Positions 8,601 through 18,900 of a stretch of DNA of 64,000 nucleotides are shown here, piece by piece. Positions within the stretch are counted from its first letter, which is position 1. Each line of letters begins with the position of its first letter. This DNA is from Firmicutes bacterium CAG:194 (GTDB lineage Bacteria > Bacillota > Clostridia > Lachnospirales > Lachnospiraceae). The stretch lies in assembly GCA_000432915.1 (NCBI GenBank), contig HF995228.1, positions 1 through 64,000 of the forward strand, given 5' to 3'. A program made the position numbers and the translations under genes. The notes under the pieces are model-generated. The model searched no databases. It was not told the origin of the DNA and saw nothing but the letters and a program-made list of their open reading frames with translations.

Positions 8601-10643
8601 TTATTTTCTTATAATATGAATCGTATATGTTTTTACCTCACCCGTCTGTGCCGTGCACGTAATCGTAAATACGTTCTCGCCACGTTCCAGATCATAAGTA
8701 CCTGTTCCGCTGATTTCGGAAGACGCTGCAACAGCCGTTGCCGTGATTTCTGCCGTCTTTACCTTTTTCTTGACCGTCAGATCATAATATTCTGTTTCCG
8801 GATCAAATACCGGTGTCAGCTCCTGATCCGTTACGGCAAGTGTTGCCAGATAGTTATTCGGATTCTTGTTATCGGTTGGTTTTACACAGGCGGTTTCAGG
8901 CATTCCCGTATATACCGGAATATAAAATACAAGCCGGTCTCCTGCCTGACATGCCTTACTCATCTTTTGCGCTTCACTGGCTGCAGCCTGCACATTTGTC
9001 ATATACTGATGCTTATACAGACCATTTTTTGTGTTTACCACATTAAACTTCTGGAAGTATAGTGTATTCTGTTTTACCTTTACATATTTCTGTGCAACAT
9101 ACTCAGCCCCACCCAAAAGTGATTTATACCTCGTGTTCCATGGGCGCTCATAATTATTAGCACCGCTTGTCTGGCCGGATGCATAGATCAGTCCCTGTCT
9201 GGTCGGCGAATTTCCGCCGGATGCATAGGCACCGATATTATAATAGTTAAATATACTTTCAAATCCCTCAACGGTTCCTTTAATACTGTCACTCTTGCCT
9301 TTTCCCTGCTCCTGATAGCATCTGGCTGCCAAATGATATGGGCTGACCCCCACCTGCCGGCCAATCTCAATAAACGTCTCTGCATAGTTCCGTACAGAAC
9401 CATCCGGTTCTGTATAGTCACTGTTCATAAAAGAACCTGCCAGCAGAGCTTTAAGCCCCTCTACATTCTGATAGTCCTCATATTCCAGTGATTCAAACTG
9501 GAATACAGATGTTTCGCCCAGAAAATTTCTCGGATCCAGATAATACTGTACCAGTGCCGTGGATGCTGCTACCCAGCTGCCGCCGTCAAAGCCGTACCAT
9601 GTATTCTTTTTTCGATTATATGCCGTACTTTCCAAAGATTTCCACGAAACAACCGCATTTTTACCGACCAGATTCTTTCCGACCGCACTTTCCGCTGCCA
9701 CAACATCATTCCATGCCAGATTTGTCTGGACAGCTTTAAATGTCCACTCCGGATGTACTGTGTGTAATTGTCTGAGCGGCTGCTTGTAGCTTTCCGGAAA
9801 TCCCTGCGCGGTCAGATAGCTTTCAAATTCCGCATCCGTCAGTGATGTAACCGTTGACTGATCCGTACCGTTTGTATTCGCCGGCTCTGCCCCAGACTGC
9901 GCATGATCCGCCGCCTTCTCCTGCTTTGTCTCATTGACCTTCAACAGATCACTTCTGACATAACCCGTCTTTTTCTTTCCGCCGTATTTAAAAGAAATCT
10001 TATACCATATATAGCCATCTGATCCCTTTTTACTGCTTTTTACCGTTACATCCGTATTTTTCATCAGTTGGCAGACTACAGTTCCGGCTACCGGTTTTTT
10101 ACGGATTCTGACATAATCCCCCTGGATCGCACCGGTTTTCTTTGCTGCTGTCGTCTGATTTGTTGTGCCTGCGTTGTTATTCTGTGTATTTCCCGTATTT
10201 GTCTGATTCGTTGTATTCTGCTTTATATCCTTTGCAATACCGGACACATCCAATACAGTCGTGGAACCGTCCGTCTGCGCTGCTGCAGCCTGATTTGCCG
10301 TTGCCTGATCCGGTGTTGCCGCATCCTTTTTATAGTTTACATAATTCGATATTATGTATCCGGTATAATTCGTTCCGTTTTGTGTAAATGTAACCTTATA
10401 CCACTTTTTCCCTGTGCTGTCCTTTTTTGATCCGGTCACACGGAGCTGATCTCCCGTTGTAACAGTCGTAACTTTTTCGGCAGCTGTGCCTGCACTTTTT
10501 CTCACATTCACACCCGTTCCTGTTACGGTTCCTGTTCCTTTTGCCATGACAGGCATTGCCAGAAGTGCCACGGAAAGTGCCGTCACACCCAGAAAAGCAG
10601 CCACTTTTCTGCCCTTTTTACCCTTTACACTGTATCGTATCAT
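8601..10643 (-). CDS. Secreted SH3b / glucosaminidase-type cell wall hydrolase
   Basis: A 680-residue secreted protein. A signal peptide ends near MPVMAKG (about residue 35). Two bacterial SH3 domains follow (about 36-105 and 172-235), each with the VNVRKSAG or VRIRKKP type start, separated by a Gln/Asn/Thr-rich linker. Residues about 275-590 match the N-acetylglucosaminidase-type wall hydrolase domain found in Clostridia, with a likely acid residue in the YQEQGKG segment. A cadherin-like domain (about 595-680) ends the protein, and the same module occurs in the neighbouring membrane protein. Its own promoter lies at 10701-10729. Inferred job: peptidoglycan remodelling. Confidence 0.8.
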   Translation of the reverse strand: MIRYSVKGKKGRKVAAFLGVTALSVALLAMPVMAKGTGTVTGTGVNVRKSAGTAAEKVTTVTTGDQLRVTGSKKDSTGKKWYKVTFTQNGTNYTGYIISNYVNYKKDAATPDQATANQAAAAQTDGSTTVLDVSGIAKDIKQNTTNQTNTGNTQNNNAGTTNQTTAAKKTGAIQGDYVRIRKKPVAGTVVCQLMKNTDVTVKSSKKGSDGYIWYKISFKYGGKKKTGYVRSDLLKVNETKQEKAADHAQSGAEPANTNGTDQSTVTSLTDAEFESYLTAQGFPESYKQPLRQLHTVHPEWTFKAVQTNLAWNDVVAAESAVGKNLVGKNAVVSWKSLESTAYNRKKNTWYGFDGGSWVAASTALVQYYLDPRNFLGETSVFQFESLEYEDYQNVEGLKALLAGSFMNSDYTEPDGSVRNYAETFIEIGRQVGVSPYHLAARCYQEQGKGKSDSIKGTVEGFESIFNYYNIGAYASGGNSPTRQGLIYASGQTSGANNYERPWNTRYKSLLGGAEYVAQKYVKVKQNTLYFQKFNVVNTKNGLYKHQYMTNVQAAASEAQKMSKACQAGDRLVFYIPVYTGMPETACVKPTDNKNPNNYLATLAVTDQELTPVFDPETEYYDLTVKKKVKTAEITATAVAASSEISGTGTYDLERGENVFTITCTAQTGEVKTYTIHIIRK

Positions 10644-10700
10644 TGTCTCATTCCTTTATCCGTCAAAAAGCATGTAAAATTTGCAAAATATCTCTTTTTT

Positions 10701-10729
10701 ATCATACTATCCGCCTCTATAATCGTCAA
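10701..10729 (-). promoter_or_regulatory. Promoter of the SH3b/glucosaminidase gene
   Basis: Minus strand TTGACG (10724-10729), 17 bases, TATGAT (10701-10706), about 55 bases ahead of the start codon. No operator-like palindrome was seen. The remainder of the 10644-10895 gap holds the adhesin terminator. Confidence 0.7.
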
Positions 10730-10811
10730 CCAAAATATAGTAGACAAATTCTGAATTTTTGCTTAATTATGCCACATCTTGTGATTGACAGACAATAAAC
10801 AGGCAAGAAAC

Positions 10812-10846
10812 AGGAAGCGCGGGATCTGTCTGATCCTGCGCTTCCT
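10812..10846 (-). terminator. Terminator after the adhesin gene
   Basis: AGGAAGCGC and GGATC pair with GATCC and GCGCTTCCT around a 5-base loop, giving a 14-bp stem with one G-T position. On the minus strand it is followed by GTTTCTTG. It ends the adhesin transcript 50 bases past its last stop. Confidence 0.65.
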
Positions 10847-10895
10847 TTATCCGGTTTTCCCGGTCATTATGCTTTTATTCTTCCTCTATATCCCG

Positions 10896-12905
10896 CTATC
10901 TCTTTTCGATCCGGTTCACCCGGCGTCTTCTGCGGAGCAATGCTGAGAACGCACTGATCATGCCCGCTAATGACAGACCGCAAAGTGCAAGGAGCAGTCC
11001 AAGCGGGGTCTGATCTCCGGTTTTCGGCACTTTATTGCCACTTCCGGTCGTTGTTATGCTCGTTGATGAAGTAAAGGTCGGGCTGTCATACATGGTCAGC
11101 AGTCCATTCTTTGCCTTCTTATAGTTACCCTTTGCATTTCTGATATACAACGTACCGTTTTTGTCAATTGCAAACCGGATATCCTTTGCCAGTTCATAAC
11201 CTTCCGGCGCTTTTACCTCTGTCAATGTATAATAGGTATATTTTTCATCCTGCGGCGCAGTAAAGATCTTGGCAGGCAGTGTCACTTCTTTACTCATGGA
11301 AGTAAAGGTGTACAGAACCTTTCCATCCGCATCCTTCACTGCAAGCTCTGCATTTTCCAGATGCTTATGAGAATTTTCGTCCTTCTTTGCCACCTTGACC
11401 TGAATCTTTTCATCGGTCATAATAATTGACTTATCTTTGCTCTTCTTACCGTTTACATATACATTGCCATCCTGATCCAGTTTGAACTTCACATCTGTGG
11501 CATAACTATATCCCTTTGGTGCTTTTGTTTCGGAAACCACATAGGTCGTTCCTGCTGTAAATCTGCTGCTGTCAAAATATGCCGGTTTCCCGTCTGTCTT
11601 GATCGTGATCGCTTCAAAGGATGTATCCTTCTCCGCTGTGATCTTCAGTGTTGCGCCTTTCAGATACTTGCCGTTTTCTGTCTTTTTGCTGACAGAAAGC
11701 TGCGCCATATCGTACATTGTCAGTACATGATCGGTCAATTCCGTATATTTTTTGTCTGCACCGTCTGTCTCTACCAGATATAACTGTCCGCTTCGGCTGA
11801 TCGCAAAATCAACCGATTCTGCCAGCCCATAGCCTTCCGGTGCTTCCAGCTCACATAAGCTGTAATATGCATAGTTCTGATCCGCCGAAGCCGTAAAGAT
11901 ACTGCCCGGTATTGTTGTTTTCTCTTTTTCTGATACAAAGCTGTACAGCGTTTCTCCTGCTTCATTTTTAATCGCCAGTTTTGCACCTTTCAATGATTTC
12001 CTGGTACTCAGGTCTTTCTTTGCCACATAAACCGTAACTGCCTTATCTACCATAGTCACCTGCCTGCCATCCGTTGCCGTAACACCGTCTATGCAGACAC
12101 TGCCATCCGCTTTGAGTACAAAGCTGACCGGCTCTGCCACGCTGTAGCCCTGTGGCGGTGTGATCTCTGACAATACATAAGTCACATCTGCTTTCAATCC
12201 CTGTGGATAGTACTTATCTTTCGTTGTTGTAAAGCGGATTGGTGTAAAGCCGTCATCCTCCTGCGTTGCGATCTCTAATACAGCGCCTTCCAGTGCATTA
12301 CCCTCTGTATCTACCTTCTGCACGCAGAACTTCGGCATATCATAAACTGTCAGTTTCAGATCCTTTTTCTCTGTATAGATCTTTGTACCGTTTTCTTCTG
12401 TCACCAGATAAAGCTTACCGTCCCTGTCATATGCGAATCGGATATCATCCGCCATCTCATAACCATCCGGCGCTGTCACTTCATGCAGTATATACTCCAG
12501 ATATCCCGCAGCCGGTGCTGTCAGCGCGGAAGTATCCACGCTTGTTGCTGCTTCCTCTGTAGTAAATGTAGTAACAACAGTACCGCTTTCGTCTAAAATT
12601 TCAAATTTCGCACCTGCCAGCTCACTGCTGCCGCCTGTTGCCTGCTTACTGACTGTCAGTGCCAGCTTTCCATCTTTGATATAAACAGTCCGGTTGGCTG
12701 CCTCCTGTCCGTCAATATAGATCTTATGATCCGCTGCCCCGATCGTAAAGGTGATCGGATCTGCATACGCATAGCCCTGCGGTGCGGAAAGCTCTGTCAG
12801 GGTGTAGGTACAGCCCGGTGTAAAGGAAAGAATATCCCATGTTTTTACCGTTCCGTCACTGACCCAGGTGATCGGCGTAAAATGTGGATCGTCACTGCTT
12901 GTAAG
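10896..12905 (-). CDS. C-terminal part of split SpaA-repeat adhesin, with sortase anchor
   Basis: This is the same reading frame as the gene at 12906-19778, continuing without interruption for 669 codons after an in-frame UAG (12906-12908). It encodes the rest of SpaA/Cna_B repeat 13, repeats 14-18, a Thr/Ser linker, the sorting signal VPKTG (near 11022-11036), a hydrophobic helix and a basic tail ending in RRRRRVNRIEKR. An internal GTG at 12539 could nominally start a 547-residue protein, but no ribosome binding site precedes it and it would cut repeat 14 in half, with no signal peptide. I read this segment as expressed only by UAG readthrough, or as a pseudogene remnant. Confidence 0.8.
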   Translation of the reverse strand, partial: LTSSDDPHFTPITWVSDGTVKTWDILSFTPGCTYTLTELSAPQGYAYADPITFTIGAADHKIYIDGQEAANRTVYIKDGKLALTVSKQATGGSSELAGAKFEILDESGTVVTTFTTEEAATSVDTSALTAPAAGYLEYILHEVTAPDGYEMADDIRFAYDRDGKLYLVTEENGTKIYTEKKDLKLTVYDMPKFCVQKVDTEGNALEGAVLEIATQEDDGFTPIRFTTTKDKYYPQGLKADVTYVLSEITPPQGYSVAEPVSFVLKADGSVCIDGVTATDGRQVTMVDKAVTVYVAKKDLSTRKSLKGAKLAIKNEAGETLYSFVSEKEKTTIPGSIFTASADQNYAYYSLCELEAPEGYGLAESVDFAISRSGQLYLVETDGADKKYTELTDHVLTMYDMAQLSVSKKTENGKYLKGATLKITAEKDTSFEAITIKTDGKPAYFDSSRFTAGTTYVVSETKAPKGYSYATDVKFKLDQDGNVYVNGKKSKDKSIIMTDEKIQVKVAKKDENSHKHLENAELAVKDADGKVLYTFTSMSKEVTLPAKIFTAPQDEKYTYYTLTEVKAPEGYELAKDIRFAIDKNGTLYIRNAKGNYKKAKNGLLTMYDSPTFTSSTSITTTGSGNKVPKTGDQTPLGLLLALCGLSLAGMISAFSALLRRRRRVNRIEKR

Positions 12906-15900
12906 CTACAGTCTGGAGCCCGCCAGTCCGATATCGGATCCCAGATCCTTTTTACCGATACCAAGACCTGCTTCATCATCTTCCATAACGATCATATTGT
13001 TTACGACATTTTTGTTATCCGCTCTTGTAATACTGCCGTTATCATTAATCGTAAAGATAATATCATCTGCCTTCTTGAAGCCATCCGGTGCGGAAATCTC
13101 CCTTAAAATATAGGTCGTTCCCAGCTTCAGCTGTGCAGAAGGCACCCTGTACACGCTGCCATCTGTTTTATAAGCATCCAGAATGACAGTCCCTATCTGA
13201 TCCGGCTGTGATACATCATATTCTGCCAGCTTCAGCACTGCACCGGGCAGGGGTGTACCAAACGCATCCTGCTTGCGCAGATATAATTTGATCGGTTCAT
13301 CACGCACCAGTAATGTATCCCTGTCACCATTGATATTATTGGAATTTCCTTCCAGAATCACGATCTTCTTTGTACTGTCCACACGGAACTTGATCATCAC
13401 CGCGCTTCGATATCCGGTCGGTGCCCCTACTTCTTTCAGATAATAATCTGTACCTGCTGAGAATAAGCCTGCAGCAAGCTTATGCGGGGTTCCGTCTGAT
13501 GTCCATTCCGCAATCCTGTTCGGATCGGCTACTGTATCCCTGTAGAGCACAAAAGCTGCTCCCGCAATATCTTTTCCTGTCTCTGCATCCAGTTTTCTGA
13601 TGTAAATGTCTTTCTTTTCCACATCCAGCATCGTCAATGTGCTGTCAGCGTGTAAGGTATATACATTCTGATTTGCCGCATCCTTTGTAACCGTATAGAT
13701 CTTTCCGTCCGCAGCTACCGCAAAACGGATATCCGCTGCGATTTCGTAGCCGTTCGGTGCTGAGATTTCTTTTAATGTATATTCCTTGTTGCCTGTTTTC
13801 GGAGCCTCCAGAATACCTGCAGGTAATTGGTAAACACTCGTGTTTGTTGTAAAGCTGGTCACAAGTGCATCATTTTCATCATAAATACCCAGAAGCGCTC
13901 CTGCCAGATTTTTATTTGTCACACTATCCTGCTTACTGATCCGAAGCAGCAATGGTGCATCTCTGACTGTGATCGTCTGTCCGTTTTTCTCGGCCGTCGT
14001 GATCAACCGGAGACTGCCATCCGTCTCAAATACAAATTCAATATCGTTTGTATAAGTATATCCCGCCGGTGCTTTTGTTTCGGACAGTATATAATGCTTT
14101 CCTGTCGTCATCTTCTCTGTCGTCACAATATGGGCACGGTCTGTACTTACCCAGCTGTCCAGCACAACGGTCGGATCATCCTTTTCTGTGATCGTAAAGG
14201 AAGCGCCCGGTACTTCTACCGCTCCGCCAACCGCCTTTTTGCTGACTGTCAGACTGAGTTTTGTATCCTTCACTGTTATACTGTGCATCGTCTCGTCACT
14301 GATGACGATCTTCTGCATGGTCGTATCCACACTGTAGCCATCCGGCGCTCCCGTTTCTTTCAGATAATATGTACCACAAGGCAGATTCTCAAACACGGCA
14401 ATTCCCTTCTCGTTCGTCTTTGCCGGATTGGTCAGTCCCGTGATCACTACCTTTGTTGTCTGATCCGCTTTATATAATGTAAATTCAGCATCTTTCAGAA
14501 GCGTTGCAGCACTCGCACCTGTCTTGGTTACCCAGATCTTACCCTTTATCGGGGTATTTTTGATCGTAGCGCTTGCCTCACTTGTTGCAGTCAGTTTATA
14601 ATCTCCCGCCCATGCAATTTCGGTCTCCGTTTTTGGTGTTGTATCAGCATCCGCATAGATATTCAGTTCACTCTTATTTGACGCAAATAAGATTCTGTCA
14701 ACTGCCGTCGGTGCTCTGTATCCCGCAGGCGCTGTTTTTTCTATAACTTCATAGCTTGTATCTGCTGCATCCGTCTCAACACTGATCCGCTTAAAATATG
14801 CAATACCACTGCTATTTGTTACTGCTGTGATACCGGTTGCCACTCCGTTTTTATAAAGTTCAAACACTGCATCCGCAAGTGCTGCATCTGATTCTGCATC
14901 TGTTTTCTTTACCTTAAAACTGATCAGTGGCGGTGTCGTGCTTAATCTTTTATTCTGAATGGTCAGATTCTGCAGATTACCGTCTGCATCTGTGTATTTT
15001 GTTACAAGTGTATCCGAATCCACGACTACCTTGTAAACCTGATTATCTCTCTGGTAGACAATGGAAGCATCCGGCGTATCCGGTGCTTTTGTTTCCTGTA
15101 CATAATAAGTTCCGTAGGTAAGATCTTTGAAATACAGCTGGCCTTCTGCAGCACCTGAACCCATGGCGGAAGCTTCTGCCGCCGTCATTGTCTTGCCTGT
15201 CTTCAGGGCGACCATGTTTTCATCATATAAGGTAAACTCAGCACCGGAAAGTGCTGCGCCTGCATCATCTGTCTTCATCAGACAGATCTGCCCTTTCTGC
15301 TTCTCATTGGATAACATCTTATCCAGCACCGTTCCCGCTGTATAGCTGCCCAGGATCTCAGCCGCAGTGATCGTTACTTTTGCAGATGACAGCTTATAAC
15401 CTGCCGGTGCTTTCAGCTCCTGCAGATAATAATCGCCATATACAATATCTGTAAAGGTTACCTTTCCGTTACTGCCTGTCGTTGCGGTTTTTATTCTGGC
15501 TCCGTCGTTTGTAAAGAGACCGATCTCAGCACCGGCAAGCAGTTCTCCTCCTTCTCCGGTTTTGGTCAGACAGATATCACATTTATATCGTTTGTTGATG
15601 ATCGTCAGATTGTTGTCACCGGCAGTATCTACTGTAACCTTGATCCTTTCAGTGGTTGGAAGGGCCTCATAGCCAACCTTTCCGGTTTCTTCCTTTACCT
15701 TATAATTTCCGAATGGAATATCCTCAAATCGCGCAATACCATTTTCATCGCTGGTCACTTTATAATGGGCACCATTTCTCTTATATTCACTATCATCTTC
15801 GTTATACAGACAGAATACAACACCATCCAGCGGAACCGCTACCGTAGAATCATCCACTTTTTTGATCACAATATCTCCGATCGCCTTTTCATTGGTAACC

Positions 15901-18900
15901 GTTACCGTCTCTGTCACATCTGCATTTTCTGTTCCGGTTCCGATCGTGACCTTGCGCACGGTTGTATCGAGTACATATCCGTCCGGTGCCTTTGTTTCCC
16001 TGTAATAATAAGTCGTTCCAGGCTCCAGATCTGTAAAAGTCAGTTTACCATTTACATCTGTCGTCTTTGTATCGATACGGTCAGAGCAGTCTGCATCACG
16101 ATAAATACTGAACTCTGCATTTTCCAAAGATACAACCGGATCCGAATCCTTCTCTGTCTTTGTCAGTGTCAGACTTGCTTTTGCCTTCTCATTGGTAATC
16201 TCATAGGCACTGCTTTGTGGTGTGCCCGGCGTACCGCCTAATACGCAATATGCTGTCTCTGTTGCTGTCTTTACATCGATCTTGTAGATCGTATTGCCAG
16301 CCTTGTAGCCCGGAAGCGGTGCGATTTCCTTTAAGTAATAGGTTTTTCCAATATCCAGATTTGAAAATGTAACAATTCCGCTACTTGATGTTACATGTTT
16401 TGCTACCAGTTTATCTTCCGCACAGGTTGCATCTGTATACAGTCCAAATTCCACCCCTGCAAGCACTACTCCTGACACTGCATCTTTTTTCTCGATCAGT
16501 GCGCTTCCCCTTGGTGTTGCCGGTTTATAATTCTCAATTTCGATTTCGTAATACTTTGTACCATTGGAATCAGTTTTCAGATTCACATCATCATAGTCTG
16601 TAATCACCTTTTCCGCAGATCCTTCTCCATTTTCCGGATTGATATAAGTATAACCGTCCGGTGTCTGGAACTCTACCAGCTTCAGATCATAACCGGTAAG
16701 CATATTCAGGTCTTTAAATACCGCATATCCATCCTTTCCTGATGTTGCCTCACCGATACAGATATTACTGCCATCCAGATACAGTTTAAAGACCGCACCT
16801 GCAAGTGGGGCACCCGTGCCCTTATCAATCTTTTTGACACGGATCTCATGCTTTGTAACCGCACCTGCGGAAGAGGAACTGAAGGATACGTTTTTGATCG
16901 TATCACTCGTATCTGACACATTCTTTCCGGTTCCCGTAAAGTTTACCGTATTGGCGATCGTCTTTCCGCTCAGTTCTGCTGCCAGACAGTTAAACCGGGT
17001 ACGGAATTTAAAGACATACTCATCGGAACCAATATTCGGCAGCTGAACCGTGATCTTTCCGTTCATAACAGCAATAACCGCCGAAACTTCCGTCTCCGTT
17101 ACCTGTGTGTCATTTCCGCTCTTTACTTTTGTAACTTTATATAATTTACCACTGACATAATCAAAATAAGAAGGGAGCTGATCGGTAATGACCGGATCAG
17201 CCACTGCCGACATATCATAATGTCCTTCATTGATCTTAACGCTCCAGTCTACATACTGGTTACCCGCTTTATAGTCATATACTTTTTCCAGCACACCACC
17301 GGTCTCACCGGTCAGTTTTTTCCTGGCATCATCTGTAACCGAAATATCTCCTTCAAAATCCAGCCTGATCTTTGCGTCATTTTCATAGGACCTGGAAGCT
17401 GTCGCATCATCAGAGCTTGTCGTCTTCGTTTCATAGCAGATCCAGAAATCTTTCCGGAAAAATCCCGCCTGCACCGGTTCCGTCAGAGCAAAGATATATT
17501 TCAGGCTCTGGATCCCCGTTGTCGGATCTACTGTGACCGTCGGTGTCACAGATACCGGATTTGCATCATAGTATGGGTTCTGCAGACGCATACTGCCATC
17601 CACATATTCCTGTCCGGCCGGCAATACATCTGTAATTTCCGCACCTTTCACCGTCAGCTTCGGATTTGTTACCTGAAGCGTCCATGTGATCGTACCGTCT
17701 CCGTTCATCTTACCGTCTTTCGCCAGGATATCCGGCTTTTTGATCTGCTGCCATGTCTGTGCAGTCGAATCAATTGGAGTTGTATTCATATCACTGGTCA
17801 TGGATGCCTTGTTTTCAAATAACGGCCAGCTGCTTGCATCAAATGCGGTCGGATCCTTCACCTTCGTCACGATCGTGATGACCTTTTTTGCATCCAGCTT
17901 GTCAAATCTAAAGACAAGCTTACCGTTTTCCGCATCAGAAGAAGCATCCAGTGCCTCGGATGCGCTGACAAATGCCATTTCATGATCCGAACCTGAAACC
18001 TTGTTCGCGCCGTTTCCTGCCCGGAATGTATCTGTCACAGTGACATTTTCCAGTGTCTTGCCTTCCTCGTTTACCACGATCTCCCATGTAAAGGTATTGG
18101 TGATCTTATTAAAATCCTTAAAGCTCTTTTTCAACAGATTGTAGCCCGGTACGGTGGCACTTGTTGTTACATCGTATACGCCACCCTGCAGTTTACCGGT
18201 ATTTTTGTAGCTGCCCTGTGAAAAATCTGTTACCTTCGTTTTATACTTGATCGTAACGGTGTCTGTATAAGCAGTTCCTGCAGGAATTGCCACTTCAAAG
18301 CCACTTTCGCTCTTTTTAGTCGCACTGAGTCCCGCCGGCGTGATCTGGATGGAATCCTCAACAAGCTCCTGTCCGGTTTCCACATTATCCAAATAAGAAG
18401 TTCCCTGAATATCCAGATTCTCTGCATTTATAGTTACAGTCCACTCGATCGTACCATCTGCTGCAATGCTGCTTCCCGTCTTTTTCAGCATATCCGGTTT
18501 AATGGATACGGTTCCTTTGTTGCTGACACCCTTATCCGTATCATCATCCGGGTTAAATGCCGCCGTATTGTCCACCAGCGCTGTTGTACTGTCATTGATC
18601 GTACCACCAAAAATACTCTTATCATAATAGGTACAGAATTTTACCTTTGCATGATAATGGGAGGTAACTCCCGCTACCTTAATATCAATACTGCTGTCTC
18701 CGTTTTTCGCTGTCGTTGTAATCGTTCCACCTGTACTGTCTGTCAGCTGGGGATACCCTGGAATCTCCGCATAAGTAAGTCCTGTCGGCAGATTATCCGT
18801 GATCACACCATCCAGTGATGTTCTGCCTTCCTGACCGAGCTCTACCGTCCATTCAATATAATTTTGTCCGTTGATATTAACGATCTTGCTGCCATATTTG

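Noticed and set aside
10896..12539. Independent 547-residue adhesin gene starting at a GTG
   Set aside because: No ribosome binding site or signal peptide, and the start would fall in the middle of a SpaA repeat. The frame is continuous with the upstream gene up to the UAG.
12890..12920. Frameshift as the cause of the split adhesin
   Set aside because: The two parts are in the same frame (the interval is a multiple of three), so a nonsense codon and not an indel separates them.
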